A stretch of DNA of 64,000 bases from Bacillus_BD sp963765265 (GCA_963765265.1 CAVXVN010000002.1:124001-188000); one strand, 5' to 3'. Shown: positions 45,683 to 55,584, numbered from the stretch's first letter. Notes: generated by a model from the letters alone, not told the origin. Made by a program: numbers and translations.

Positions 45683-46362
45683 ATGAAGGTTACCTATCAT
45701 GGTCATTCAGTGGTGAAAATCGAGACAGGTGGAAAGAACATTATCATTGATCCTTTTATTACAGGAAATGAATTAACAGATTTAAAGGTAGAGGAAGTCA
45801 AGCCAGATGTCATTATTTTGACTCATGGTCATGGTGATCATGTAGGGGATACAGTAGAAATAGCAAAAGAAAATGATTCATTAGTCATTGCAAATGATGA
45901 ATTATCTACTTATTTAAGTTGGCAAGGATTAAGGGTACATGGAATGCATATTGGCGGATCCTATCAATTTGATTTTGGAACAGTAAAGCTGACCCCTGCG
46001 TTTCACGGAACAGGTTTTCAGACAAAGGATAATCAAATCATTTATTGTGGCATGCCTGCAGGAATATTGTTTACAGCTGAAGGGAAAACGATTTACCATG
46101 CTGGTGATACGGCTTGTTTTCTGATATGAAATTAATTGGTGAACGTCATCCGATCGATCTGGCCTTTCTTCCAATTGGAGATAATTATACGATGGGCCCG
46201 GAGGATGCAGCCTATGCTGCTAAACTACTTTCTGCCAAAAAGGTTGTACCGATTCATTATAATACGTTTCCTGTTATTACACAGGATCCGCAAAAGTTTA
46301 TTCAAATGCTAGAACAAAATACAGGAACGATCTTATTGCCAGGTGAAGGAATCAATCTTTGA
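45683..46362 (+). pseudogene. ytkL: UPF0173 metal-dependent hydrolase YtkL, one frameshift
   Basis: MBL-fold protein, about 226 aa joined. MKVTYHGHSVVKIETGGKNI, the metal motif THGHGDHVGD, and NHGAF/HAGDT-like DTALFSDM are recognised. The frame breaks near 46118: two T in GCTTGTTTT, where three (GCTTTGTTTT) would keep frame. It continues as MKLIGERHPIDLAFLPIGDN and PIHYNTFPVI. Shine-Dalgarno AAAGGAG. A homopolymer error is likely. First gene of the ytkL-to-citZ block as in B. subtilis. Confidence 0.88.
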
Positions 46363-46371
46363 AGTATAAAG

Positions 46372-46428
46372 AAGACTAACCATCAGTGGGGATCTTACTG
46401 CCCGTTAAGACGGGATAAATAACAAATG
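46372..46428. repeat. Short intergenic repeat after ytkL
   Basis: AGACTAACCATCAGTGGGG and GCCCGTTAAGACGGGATAA, modules shared with 31240 and 18545. Confidence 0.6.
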
Positions 46429-46453
46429 TTTAACGAAAATTCGAAAAAGGTTA

Positions 46454-46507
46454 AAGAACAATATCAGCATGTTCCCGAAAAAACATAGCTGCTGTTGTTC
46501 TTTTTTT
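46454..46507 (+). terminator. Terminator after ytkL
   Basis: AAGAACAA-ATCAGCATGTT pairs with AACATAGCTG-TTGTTCTT, followed by seven T. Confidence 0.8.
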
Positions 46508-46563
46508 GACTTTTCTTAAGCTTGTTTGCATAGAATGTTATAAGTAGAAAAGGAGTGAATAGG

Positions 46564-46809
46564 ATGAATAAAAATAGATATATTATATGTTTGTTAGTAA
46601 GTGGAATGCTTCTTTATTTTGCAGTTCCACGTTTGTCCGTTTCAAGTGCAGGAGTGGAAGGTATATTTGCAATCACTTGGCTATCATTTGCCTTAATGGT
46701 TATTTCTGGAAACTTAATAGGACTGTTATATACACCTCGAAGTAAAAGGAAGCAACAGATTAGTGACAATCAAGTGAAAAAACGTATCAAATCGCGCCAT
46801 TATCATTAA
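46564..46809 (+). CDS. Small hypothetical membrane protein
   Basis: 81 aa, two predicted helices (YIICLLVSGMLLYFAVP and IFAITWLSFALMVISGNLIGLL), then a basic tail (PRSKRKQQISDNQVKKRIKSR). The ATG follows AAAAGGAGTG at good spacing. No family recognised. Located between ytkL and ytoI. Confidence 0.7.
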   Translation: MNKNRYIICLLVSGMLLYFAVPRLSVSSAGVEGIFAITWLSFALMVISGNLIGLLYTPRSKRKQQISDNQVKKRIKSRHYH

Positions 46810-46895
46810 AATTTAAAGAGGTACAAATTGAAACAGTTGGAAAAGACCCTTATAATAGAATTAAAATACTTGAAATTATGTAAAGGATGAGGGTC

Positions 46896-48215
46896 TTGGC
46901 TACAAAACATGAACTAATTTTACACTATATTGATGGTTTACCAGTCGGTGAAAAAATTTCTGTAAGATCGATTGCCAAGGCGTTAGAGGTCAGTGAAGGA
47001 ACGGCTTATAGAGCAATCAAAGAAGCTGAAAATAAAGGCTATGTAAGCACGATTGAAAGGGTCGGAACGATCCGAATTGAACAAAAGAAAAAAGAAAATA
47101 TTGAAAAACTAACTTTTGCCGAAGTTGTAAATATTGTTGATGGTCAGGTGCTCGGAGGGCGAACAGGCTTACACAAAACCCTTAATAAATTTGTTATTGG
47201 TGCCATGAAATTAGACGCAATGATGCGTTATACAGACGCAGGAAATCTTCTGATTGTAGGGAACCGTGTAGATGCACAGGAACTGGCATTGAAGGCAGGA
47301 GCGGCTGTTTTAATAACAGGTGGATTTGATACAGATGAGTCTGTAAAAAAACTAGCAAATGATTTAAATATGCCGATCATTTCAAGTAGTTATGATTCAT
47401 TTACGGTTGCTACGATGATTAATCGGGCAATTGAAAATCAATTAATAAAAAAGGAAATTATCCTTGTGGAGGATATATTAACATCCTTTGAAAATACTAG
47501 TTATTTAAAAACCACAGATACGATTTCTGACTGGTATTTATTGAATCATGAAACTGGGCATAGTCGTTTCCCGGTTGTTGATCACAATTTGAGGGTGCAG
47601 GGGATGGTTACTTCAAAGGATGTGATTGGTCATGATAAGGAATGGACCCTTGAAAAAATTATGACTCGAAATCCAATGACAGTAAGTAGTAAAACAAGTG
47701 TAGCTTCATCCGCTCATATGATGGTCTGGGAAAGCATTGAAGTCATTCCAGTTGTGGATGATTCAAATCGACTAGAAGGAATCATCAGTCGTCAAGATGT
47801 ATTAAAAGCATTACAGATGGTACAACGACAACCACAGGTTGGAGAGACAATTGATGATACTGTCACAAAACAGCTGAATTTGATGAAAGGGAAAATAAAG
47901 GGAGAGGACCTGTATCGATTTGAGGTAACTCCACAAATGACCAATCACCTAGGAACCATATCGTGCGGTGTATTTACAACCATTGTAGCCGAAGCGGCCA
48001 ATCGAGTGATCAGAGGACATAAAAAAGGCGATCTAGTTGTAGAAAATATGACTATTTATTTTCTGAAACCTGTGCAAATAGATAGTATGATCGATATATA
48101 TCCTAGGGTACTAGAAGTAGGACGGAAATTTGGAAAAGTCGATATTGAAGTATTTAATGAAGGGCATATTGTTGGAAAAGCCATGATGACATGCCAGCTT
48201 ATTGACAAACATTAA
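46896..48215 (+). CDS. ytoI: DRTGG/CBS/hotdog domain protein YtoI
   Basis: 439 aa, same length as B. subtilis YtoI. Domains in order: winged helix (1-60, KISVRSIAKALEVSEGTAYR), DRTGG (about 70-185, VVNIVDGQVLGGRTGLHKTL), CBS pair (about 190-310, HSRFPVVDHNLRVQGMV, VIPVVDDSNRLEGIISRQDV), and a 4HBT hotdog domain (about 335-438, TPQMTNHLGTISCGVFTTI). Combined layout suggests a ligand-sensing regulator; function unproven. TTG 46896 matches the B. subtilis N-terminus (ATKHE); ATG 46887 is an alternative. Confidence 0.9.
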   Translation: MATKHELILHYIDGLPVGEKISVRSIAKALEVSEGTAYRAIKEAENKGYVSTIERVGTIRIEQKKKENIEKLTFAEVVNIVDGQVLGGRTGLHKTLNKFVIGAMKLDAMMRYTDAGNLLIVGNRVDAQELALKAGAAVLITGGFDTDESVKKLANDLNMPIISSSYDSFTVATMINRAIENQLIKKEIILVEDILTSFENTSYLKTTDTISDWYLLNHETGHSRFPVVDHNLRVQGMVTSKDVIGHDKEWTLEKIMTRNPMTVSSKTSVASSAHMMVWESIEVIPVVDDSNRLEGIISRQDVLKALQMVQRQPQVGETIDDTVTKQLNLMKGKIKGEDLYRFEVTPQMTNHLGTISCGVFTTIVAEAANRVIRGHKKGDLVVENMTIYFLKPVQIDSMIDIYPRVLEVGRKFGKVDIEVFNEGHIVGKAMMTCQLIDKH

Positions 48216-48338
48216 TAACGAAAAGCGGTTTTGCCTGAACCTTTTGGCATTACCGCTTTCGTTCTTGATTAGAAAATTATAGATTTGCATATTATGGAGA
48301 TTGTAATTATACTGCGTTCAGCTTCAGCGCATGTGTTA

Positions 48339-48647
48339 TTATTTCGCTTTCTTTGTTTCCTGTGCTTCTAACAAGGTGAGTGGTAGAAAGTACTTATAAG
48401 CTTTAAAACCAGAAAAAATACTCAGGAGTCCGATTATGATAAAAACTGCAGCTACAATATACGTCACCGTTGATTGAAATAAAAACAATTGATTGATTCC
48501 GAACAAAGCAACGAATGATCCCAATGAAATACTAGATTTGCTTGATATCCATTTCTTTTCAATGGGGAGTTTGGAACGAAAATACTTCGTCTTATAAAAA
48601 ATATAAAATGCTAGAGAAATCATAATGAATATGACCAAAAGGGGCAT
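48339..48647 (-). CDS. ytpI: YtpI family membrane protein
   Basis: 102 aa, three predicted helices (MPLLVIFIMISLAFYIFYK; LGSFVALFGINQLFLFQ; YIVAAVFIIIGLLSIFSGFK). Matches YtpI in length and place. Function unknown. Minus strand, opposing ytoI and nrnA. Confidence 0.85.
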   Translation of the reverse strand: MPLLVIFIMISLAFYIFYKTKYFRSKLPIEKKWISSKSSISLGSFVALFGINQLFLFQSTVTYIVAAVFIIIGLLSIFSGFKAYKYFLPLTLLEAQETKKAK

Positions 48648-48792
48648 TTGATGTTGTCCTCCATTTTTCTAAATATACTATATATTTTAACGATTTCTAA
48701 AATAAATTACTATTAATTGAACTTCATTTCTTTTTCTTTCAGTCTATTTATGCTATTAATTAAGTATTCATATAAATAAGAAGGAGAAACCA

Positions 48793-49761
48793 ATGAAAGA
48801 AAAAATACTTGAGACAATCAAACAATATAATTCCATTATCATTCATCGACATGTGCGTCCGGATCCTGATGCTTATGGTTCACAAGGAGGACTTGCTGAA
48901 TTATTAAAAGCATCATTTCCTGAAAAGTCCATCTATACAGTCGGAAAAGAAGAGGAATCGCTTAACTTTATGCGACGTCTTGATGAAATACCTGATGATA
49001 CCTACAAGGAAGCGCTTGTTATTGTGTGCGATACGGCAAATCAAGCACGCATAGATGACAAAAGATACAAGTTGGGTGATAAATTGATCAAAATTGACCA
49101 TCATCCAAATGAGGATCCATACGGGGATTTGTTATGGGTAGATACAACGGCAAGTTCTGTAAGTGAGATGATTTATGAGTTTTATCTTTTCGGAAAGGAC
49201 AAAGGACTTAAATTATCAGATGAGGGTGCAAGACTTATTTATGCAGGCATCGTTGGAGATACTGGACGCTTTTTATTTCCGAGTACAAGTGATAAAACGT
49301 TTGCTTATGCAGGAGAATTAATTCATTATAATTTTTCTCGTACGGATATTTATGAAGGTATGTATAATCTAAAAATGAATATTGTAAAGCTGAATGGTTA
49401 CATTTTGCAAAACTTTTCAATTGAAGCAAATGGAGTTGCCAGTGTGAGGTTGACAAAAGAGTTACTGGCACAATTCCAGGCGGTACCATCCGATGCATCT
49501 TTGCTGATAGGCACATTAGGAAATATCCAAGGAATTATGGCATGGGTTTTCTTTATTCAAGAAGAGGATCAAATCAGAGTACGACTACGGTCAAAGGGCC
49601 CTATCATTAATGGGATTGCCAGCAACTTTAAAGGTGGTGGACATCCACTCGCTGCAGGTGCATCCATTCATTCGTGGAGTGAAGCGGATTTAGTGATAAA
49701 GGAACTAGAAGAAGCATGTGAAGAATACGCCCGGAATATAAAACCGGGCGTTATTTCTTAG
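48793..49761 (+). CDS. nrnA: Oligoribonuclease / 3'-phosphoadenosine phosphatase NrnA (DHH family)
   Basis: 322 aa. DHH domain: HRHVRPDPDAYGSQGGL near residue 18, VIVCDTANQAR near 77, IDHHPNEDPYG near 100, and SVSEMIYEF. DHHA1 domain ends with GGGHPLAAGASIHS near 285. NrnA degrades short RNA and pAp. The start follows AAGGAG. A hairpin overlaps the stop. Confidence 0.93.
   Translation: MKEKILETIKQYNSIIIHRHVRPDPDAYGSQGGLAELLKASFPEKSIYTVGKEEESLNFMRRLDEIPDDTYKEALVIVCDTANQARIDDKRYKLGDKLIKIDHHPNEDPYGDLLWVDTTASSVSEMIYEFYLFGKDKGLKLSDEGARLIYAGIVGDTGRFLFPSTSDKTFAYAGELIHYNFSRTDIYEGMYNLKMNIVKLNGYILQNFSIEANGVASVRLTKELLAQFQAVPSDASLLIGTLGNIQGIMAWVFFIQEEDQIRVRLRSKGPIINGIASNFKGGGHPLAAGASIHSWSEADLVIKELEEACEEYARNIKPGVIS
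49727..49758 (+). terminator. Terminator overlapping nrnA stop
   Basis: ACGCCCGG pairs with CCGGGCGT, followed by TATTTCTT; lies within and just after the last codons. Confidence 0.7.
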
Positions 49762-49766
49762 TTGAT

Positions 49767-50270
49767 TTAGTTTGCAATGCTTATTTCAATCTCAATGGAT
49801 AGAGTGGTATAAATCGTCATTTCCGTTACCTTTAAATTGTAGCGTTTATCATTCATTTGTATAGTTCTATTCTCGATGATTTTTTTGATTAATTCACGGC
49901 TATTATTAACCGTGTCAATATCTTTAGCCATCATCATTCCGATGTCTTCTTTCACTTTATCTTCCATCTCAAATACGCTTAGCGAATCAAGGTGATATTT
50001 CTCTTTGTTTGTAATTTTAATATAAATGGTCTGAACGGTAAGTTTATCTCGACTTTCTTTGTTTAATTTTTTAAATTCATCCTGCCAAATGGTCTTCTCT
50101 TTTTTTAAGTCCATGATCTGATTTTGTTGTGTTTTTATTTTTTTACTATAATCCTCTTGCCACTCACCAAAAATATACAAAAAGATAAACCAACAGATGA
50201 TTCCACCGATTGCCATTCCAGCAAAAAAATGTTGCCATGTTGGTTTTCGGTAGTATGGCGGTATTCTCAT
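49767..50270 (-). CDS. ytrI: Sporulation membrane protein YtrI
   Basis: 167 aa. Starts MRIPPYYRKPTWQHFFAGMA, then one helix (GGIICWFIFLYIF), a coiled coil (about 45-80) and an extracytoplasmic domain. Matches B. subtilis YtrI in length. Overlaps the ytrH stop by 4 nt (ATGA), so the pair is coupled. Needed for efficient sporulation in B. subtilis. Confidence 0.9.
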   Translation of the reverse strand: MRIPPYYRKPTWQHFFAGMAIGGIICWFIFLYIFGEWQEDYSKKIKTQQNQIMDLKKEKTIWQDEFKKLNKESRDKLTVQTIYIKITNKEKYHLDSLSVFEMEDKVKEDIGMMMAKDIDTVNNSRELIKKIIENRTIQMNDKRYNLKVTEMTIYTTLSIEIEISIAN

Positions 50271-50605
50271 AAAGAAATGTGCTCCTGGGTCAACCAATTA
50301 ATAATTAATGCCCCTGTTTGGGCTCCTCCAAGTGCAGAAAGAATTAATAAGAAATGTTTGAACAAATCCTTGGTTTGACCGTCTAAAAAGCCTCTCTCAA
50401 AGGTATATACCGTATCAAACGTACCGCCAATGGCGGTGACAATGGCCCAAATTTTAATCATATTGGAAAGCCGATAGATTTCGGTTAAAGGAGGTTTTCC
50501 AGTTAAAAATGCAGCCATCCCACCAATAATAGCTCCTCCAATCAGAACACCTAAAGCGATAAAATAGCTTTGTAAAAACAGAGGGAAAAAGGGTTGATTC
50601 TGCAT
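50267..50605 (-). CDS. ytrH: Sporulation protein YtrH
   Basis: 112 aa. Three hydrophobic regions (LQSYFIALGVLIGGAIIGGM; MIKIWAIVTAIGG; KHFLLILSALGGAQTGALII). B. subtilis YtrH is a mother-cell sporulation membrane protein. Start follows AAGGATGGG. Divergent from dnaE. Confidence 0.9.
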   Translation of the reverse strand: MQNQPFFPLFLQSYFIALGVLIGGAIIGGMAAFLTGKPPLTEIYRLSNMIKIWAIVTAIGGTFDTVYTFERGFLDGQTKDLFKHFLLILSALGGAQTGALIINWLTQEHISL

Positions 50606-50762
50606 ATGATCCCATCCTTATATCAATATAATCTTCCTTTCTATAAACATATGGACAAGTGTTGAGCAAATTATGATTAAACAGGAAAGTAAAAAACAGA
50701 ACATATTTTCTTTTTTAGCATAACACTCTCTATAATAATGGAATAAGACGGTAAGGATGTGT

Positions 50763-53700
50763 ATGATTGTGTCTTTTATTCATCTTCATGTATATAGTGC
50801 TTTTAGTTTATTAACGAGTACGGCATCGGTTGAACAGCTCGTAATGGATGCAAAGGCAAAAGGGTATAAAACGTTAGCCTTAACCGACAGAAATGTCATG
50901 TATGGGGCCGTTTCTTTTTATAAAGAATGTTTGAAACAATCGATAAAGCCAATAATGGGATTAACAGTTGACGTAATAAGCGAGGAACAGGAAGATGAAG
51001 CATACCCGCTTGTTCTTTTAGCAAAAAATCAAACGGGTTTTCATCATTTGCTGAAAATAACGAGCTCTGTCCAAACAAAATCTTTAAAAGGAATCCCAAT
51101 TAAATGGCTTAAACATTATTCAGATGGACTCTTTGCTTTAACACCAGGTACCGAAGGGGAAATAGAGAGCGCCCTTCAAGATGGAGAAAATGAAAAAGCA
51201 GCAAGAGTATTAAACCTTTATCAGCAATTATTTGGAAACGATTCATTTTATATAAGTCTACAAAATCATCAAATTCCGATTGAGCAATCATTGAATCAAA
51301 AACTGATTGATTTTGCGAATAACCATCAAGTAAAGCTTGTCGCAACGAATCAGGTATTTTATTTACAAAAAGAAGATTCTTTTGCGCATGAATGCCTACT
51401 TTCCATAAAAAATGGTGATAAATTACAAGATCAAGAGAGACAGCGACTTGATAGCGATCAATATTATTTAAAAACCCCCAATGAAATGACCGAACTTTTT
51501 GCAGATCTACCCAATTTGTTAGAGAACACGTTAAAGATTGCAGAGGAATGTAATGTCATGATTGAGTTGCATAAATCAAAACTCCCTAAATTCCCGACAG
51601 AGATGGATCAAACTCCAGAGAATTTGCTAGAGGAGTTATGTTGGAAAGGTTTTAATGAAAGGATACGTAAACCAGATGAAGAAGCGAAAAAACGACTGAA
51701 ATATGAGTTGAGTATTATTCATAAGATGAAATTCAGTGATTATTTTCTGATCGTTTGGGATTTTATGAAATTTGCTCGAGAAGCTGGAATTCTTACTGGT
51801 CCTGGTAGGGGGTCAGCTGCAGGATCACTAGTGGCTTACACCCTTTACATAACGGATGTTGATCCGATTGAGCATCAACTGCTCTTTGAACGTTTCCTTA
51901 ATCCAGAACGAATTTCGATGCCGGATATTGATATTGATTTTCCAGATCATAGACGTGATGAAGTGATTCAATATGTCGTAAAGAAATATGGCCAGCTTCA
52001 TGTTGCGCAAATTATGACATTTGGTACATTGGCAGCAAAAGCTTCTCTTCGCGATGTTGGTAGGGTATTTGGTTTAAATACAAAAGAATTAGACCAGTTA
52101 TCTAGGATGATTCCATCAAAGCTTGGTATCACCCTCTCTGAAGCATTGAAAGAATCGGAATCTCTAAAAAACTTTGTTAATGAATCAAGTCAAAATCGAC
52201 AATTGTTTGAGACCGCTATGAGGCTTGAAGGCTTACCGAGACATATATCAACACATGCTGCCGGTGTAGTAATCAGTGAACAGCCTCTTGTGGAGGTGAT
52301 TCCCATTCAGAACGGGCATGACCAAATATTTTTAACTCAATATTCAATGGAATATTTAGAGGAGCTTGGTTTACTTAAGATCGATTTTCTTGGTTTAAGA
52401 AATCTTTCGTTGATTGAGTCCATTTTGAAGTCTATTTTTCGCAAAACTGGTAAACAGTTGGATATAAAAACCATTCCAATGGATGATCCATCCACTTATC
52501 AACTGATCAGCAGTGGGCAAACAACAGGGGTATTTCAATTGGAATCCGAAGGAATGCGCAATGTATTGAAAAGGCTTCAGCCTAATCGTTTTGAGGATGT
52601 TGTGGCTGTAAATGCTCTTTATCGACCAGGTCCGATGGAGAATATTCCCCATTTCATTGATCGTAAACATGGGCGCGAGAAAGTAGTCTATCCACATCCA
52701 AATTTAAAGCCCATTCTAGAAAATACGTATGGAGTAATCGTTTATCAGGAGCAAATTATGCAAATTGCTGCTACCATGGCAGGTTTTACTTTAGGAGAGG
52801 CAGATTTATTAAGACGTGCGGTAAGTAAAAAACAGAGGGAAGTACTTGATCAAGAAAGAGCCCATTTTATTTCAGGTGCTGAGCAAAAAGGCTATGAAAG
52901 AGTAACTGCAAATCAAATCTATGATTTAATTGTCCGATTTGCAAACTATGGCTTTAACCGAAGTCATGCAGTAGCTTATAGCTTTATTTCTTATCAACTT
53001 GCTTATTTAAAAGCTCATTATTCCGTTCATTTTATGGCATCGATTTTGACTTCTGCTTCAGGGAATGAAGGAAAGGTTGCCCAATATATTCGAGAATTGA
53101 ATCTAATGAATGTTTCGGTCTTACCACCTTCTATTAATAGAAGTGGATACACTTTTCTGGCTGAAGAGGAAGCTATTCGCTTTAGTCTTAGCGCTATAAA
53201 GGGCGTGGGGATTGCTGCTCTAAAGGAAATTTTTCGTGCGCGAAAAACAAAAAAGTTCGTGGATCTATTTGACTTTTGTATGCGGGTATCCGGTAAAATT
53301 GTGAATCGAAAAACGATAGAAGCGCTTATTTATTCAGGTAGTTTTGATGAATTTGGAGAAGATCGTGCTATTTTGTTGGCGAGCTTGGATGTTGCTCTTG
53401 AACATGCGCAACTTGTTATGCCGATAGAAGGAGAACAAGGAGATTTATTCGCAAATGTTGAATTTAACATCAGACCCAAATACATGGTTGTCGAGCCTAT
53501 TCAAGAGGAAGATAAACTACGCCTAGAAAAAGAAGTGCTTGGCTTTTATTTATCAAGTCATCCAGTGTCCATTTATGAGAAATTCTTGTCTCAGTTAAAC
53601 ATCACTTTCTTGTATGAATTTATTCCGCCAAAGAATTATGGAAAAGCCGTTGTCTATATCGGTGAAATGAAAAAAATACGTACAAAGAAAGGTGAGCAGA

Positions 53701-54131
53701 TGGCCTTTTTTACCATGAGTGATCAAACTGGTGAAATGGAGGCAGTTGTGTTCCCGAATGTCCTGAAAAAAATGGCTACTATTTTGCAACAAGGAAATAT
53801 TTTGGTGGTTGAAGGAAAAATTGAAGAAAGGCAAGGGAAAATTCAGTTTATTGTACAAAAAGGTCAAGACATTAAGGAAGCCATTCATTCCATCCCAGCC
53901 AATAAGTCAAAACTGTATTTAAAAATACCAAAAGAACAAGAGACAGTCGAACATTTACAGAATTTAAAAGAGGTCATCAGAAAATATCCTGGAACAATAA
54001 ACGTGATTCTTTATTATGAAAGTTCGAGAAAAAGCATAGGTTTAGAAAAGTCATTACTCATTGAACCAAGCGAACAATGTATAGAAGAATTAATAAAAAT
54101 GATCGGAAATGAGAATGTATTTTTGAAATAA
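50763..54131 (+). CDS. dnaE: DNA polymerase III subunit alpha DnaE
   Basis: About 1122 aa. PHP domain at the N-terminus (FIHLHVYSAFSLLTS, ALTDRNVMYGA). Polymerase palm with GPGRGSAAGSLVAYTL near 340 and the catalytic Asp motif PDIDIDFPDHRRDEV near 380, RPGPMENIP near 620. C-terminal helix-hairpin-helix and OB-fold (VVYIGEMKKIRTKKGEQMAF). It is the second replicative polymerase, extending RNA primers before PolC. ATG 50763 is chosen by spacing from TAAGG; ATG 50757 or GTG 50769 are possible. Frame intact. Confidence 0.95.
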   Translation: MIVSFIHLHVYSAFSLLTSTASVEQLVMDAKAKGYKTLALTDRNVMYGAVSFYKECLKQSIKPIMGLTVDVISEEQEDEAYPLVLLAKNQTGFHHLLKITSSVQTKSLKGIPIKWLKHYSDGLFALTPGTEGEIESALQDGENEKAARVLNLYQQLFGNDSFYISLQNHQIPIEQSLNQKLIDFANNHQVKLVATNQVFYLQKEDSFAHECLLSIKNGDKLQDQERQRLDSDQYYLKTPNEMTELFADLPNLLENTLKIAEECNVMIELHKSKLPKFPTEMDQTPENLLEELCWKGFNERIRKPDEEAKKRLKYELSIIHKMKFSDYFLIVWDFMKFAREAGILTGPGRGSAAGSLVAYTLYITDVDPIEHQLLFERFLNPERISMPDIDIDFPDHRRDEVIQYVVKKYGQLHVAQIMTFGTLAAKASLRDVGRVFGLNTKELDQLSRMIPSKLGITLSEALKESESLKNFVNESSQNRQLFETAMRLEGLPRHISTHAAGVVISEQPLVEVIPIQNGHDQIFLTQYSMEYLEELGLLKIDFLGLRNLSLIESILKSIFRKTGKQLDIKTIPMDDPSTYQLISSGQTTGVFQLESEGMRNVLKRLQPNRFEDVVAVNALYRPGPMENIPHFIDRKHGREKVVYPHPNLKPILENTYGVIVYQEQIMQIAATMAGFTLGEADLLRRAVSKKQREVLDQERAHFISGAEQKGYERVTANQIYDLIVRFANYGFNRSHAVAYSFISYQLAYLKAHYSVHFMASILTSASGNEGKVAQYIRELNLMNVSVLPPSINRSGYTFLAEEEAIRFSLSAIKGVGIAALKEIFRARKTKKFVDLFDFCMRVSGKIVNRKTIEALIYSGSFDEFGEDRAILLASLDVALEHAQLVMPIEGEQGDLFANVEFNIRPKYMVVEPIQEEDKLRLEKEVLGFYLSSHPVSIYEKFLSQLNITFLYEFIPPKNYGKAVVYIGEMKKIRTKKGEQMAFFTMSDQTGEMEAVVFPNVLKKMATILQQGNILVVEGKIEERQGKIQFIVQKGQDIKEAIHSIPANKSKLYLKIPKEQETVEHLQNLKEVIRKYPGTINVILYYESSRKSIGLEKSLLIEPSEQCIEELIKMIGNENVFLK

Positions 54132-54293
54132 AGGAGCAAATTGCTTCTTTACAAGATATTAAGTAATGTTATATTGTTGAGTAGGAAATTGGTCAGACCA
54201 CTAAAAAACACTTATTTGTTATCAAACCAGTGGGAGTGCCATTAAGATAACGTGAGCAGGTACCTTGTGCTTTTATTTAGGGGAGTGGAAGAG

Positions 54294-55532
54294 TTGACAC
54301 TAAGAGAAGAAGCATTATATATGCACCGAGAAAATCAAGGGAAACTTGAGACAACAGCGAAAGTAAAGGTTCAAAATGGACGGGATTTAAGTTTGGCATA
54401 CTCTCCTGGCGTTGCAGAGCCATGTAAAGAAATATATGATCGGCCTGAATCCGTTTATGAATATACAATGAAAGGGAACACCGTTGCCGTTGTAACGGAT
54501 GGTACAGCAGTACTTGGACTTGGAAATATTGGTCCAGCCGCAGCACTTCCAGTTATGGAAGGAAAAGCAGTCTTATTTAAAAGCTTTGCTGGTGTGGATG
54601 CTTTCCCGATTTGTTTAAATACAACAGACGTTGAAAAAATCATTGAAACTGTGAAGCTTTTAGAACCAACATTTGGCGGTGTGAATTTAGAAGATATTGC
54701 AGCCCCTCGTTGCTTTGAAATTGAAGAAAGACTAAAAAAGGAAACGAATATTCCTATTTTCCACGATGATCAACATGGTACAGCTATTGTAACGGCAGCA
54801 GGACTTTTAAATGCTTTAAAAATCGTCAATAAAAAAATGTCGGAAATAAAAGTAATTGCCAATGGTGCAGGTGCAGCTGGAATTGCTATAATTAAGCTCC
54901 TATATAGCTTTGGGGTTCGTGAAATTATTATGTGTGATACAAAAGGAGCGATTTATGAAGGTCGCTCAAACGGGATGAATGAGATTAAAAATGAAATAGC
55001 CAAATTTACAAATCGGAATAATAAAATGGGTAGTTTGCAAGATGTTATTGTGGGTGCAGATGTGTTTATTGGAGTTTCAGCGGAAGGAGCACTTACGAAA
55101 GAAATGGTAGAAACAATGAGTGCTGATCCCATTATTTTTGCTATGGCTAATCCAAATCCAGAAATAACTCCTAGTGACGCAAAGGCTGCTGGTGCTGCAG
55201 TAATTGGAACCGGTAGATCCGATTATCCTAACCAGGTTAACAATGTTCTTGCTTTTCCAGGAATCTTCCGTGGAGCGCTCGACGTCAGAGCAACTCATAT
55301 AAATGAACAAATGAAAGTGGCTGCTGTTGAAGCCATTGCGAGTCTTATAAGTGAAGATGACTTAAGTGCAGATAATGTGATTCCTAACCCCTTTGATCTT
55401 AGAGTTGCCCCAGCAGTAGCTGCAGCGGTTGCAAAAGCAGCGATGGAAACAGGTGTGGCTAGGATAAAGATGGATCCTGAAGACATTAAGGAAAAAACGC
55501 GCAAGTTAGCCAGTATTGGGAAAAGTGAGTGA
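54294..55532 (+). CDS. ytsJ: NADP-dependent malic enzyme YtsJ
   Basis: 412 aa. Malic-enzyme N-domain with LSLAYSPGVAEPCKEI and VTDGTAVLGLGNIGP; metal site NLEDIAAPRCFEIEERL and IPIFHDDQHGTAIV; NAD(P)-binding ANGAGAAGIAIIKLL. Converts malate to pyruvate and CO2. TTG 54294 gives the family N-terminus (TLREEALYMH) after GGGGAG; the longer frame from 54252 is rejected. Next to accDA as in B. subtilis. Confidence 0.93.
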   Translation: MTLREEALYMHRENQGKLETTAKVKVQNGRDLSLAYSPGVAEPCKEIYDRPESVYEYTMKGNTVAVVTDGTAVLGLGNIGPAAALPVMEGKAVLFKSFAGVDAFPICLNTTDVEKIIETVKLLEPTFGGVNLEDIAAPRCFEIEERLKKETNIPIFHDDQHGTAIVTAAGLLNALKIVNKKMSEIKVIANGAGAAGIAIIKLLYSFGVREIIMCDTKGAIYEGRSNGMNEIKNEIAKFTNRNNKMGSLQDVIVGADVFIGVSAEGALTKEMVETMSADPIIFAMANPNPEITPSDAKAAGAAVIGTGRSDYPNQVNNVLAFPGIFRGALDVRATHINEQMKVAAVEAIASLISEDDLSADNVIPNPFDLRVAPAVAAAVAKAAMETGVARIKMDPEDIKEKTRKLASIGKSE

Positions 55533-55584
55533 GAGCTAATAGCTTCTTACCTTATTCATAGAATAAAACGAGGGAGGTCTCACC

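Noticed and set aside
54252..54293. Upstream extension of YtsJ
   Set aside because: The fourteen added residues do not match the family, and the TTG at 54294 has a proper GGGGAG site.
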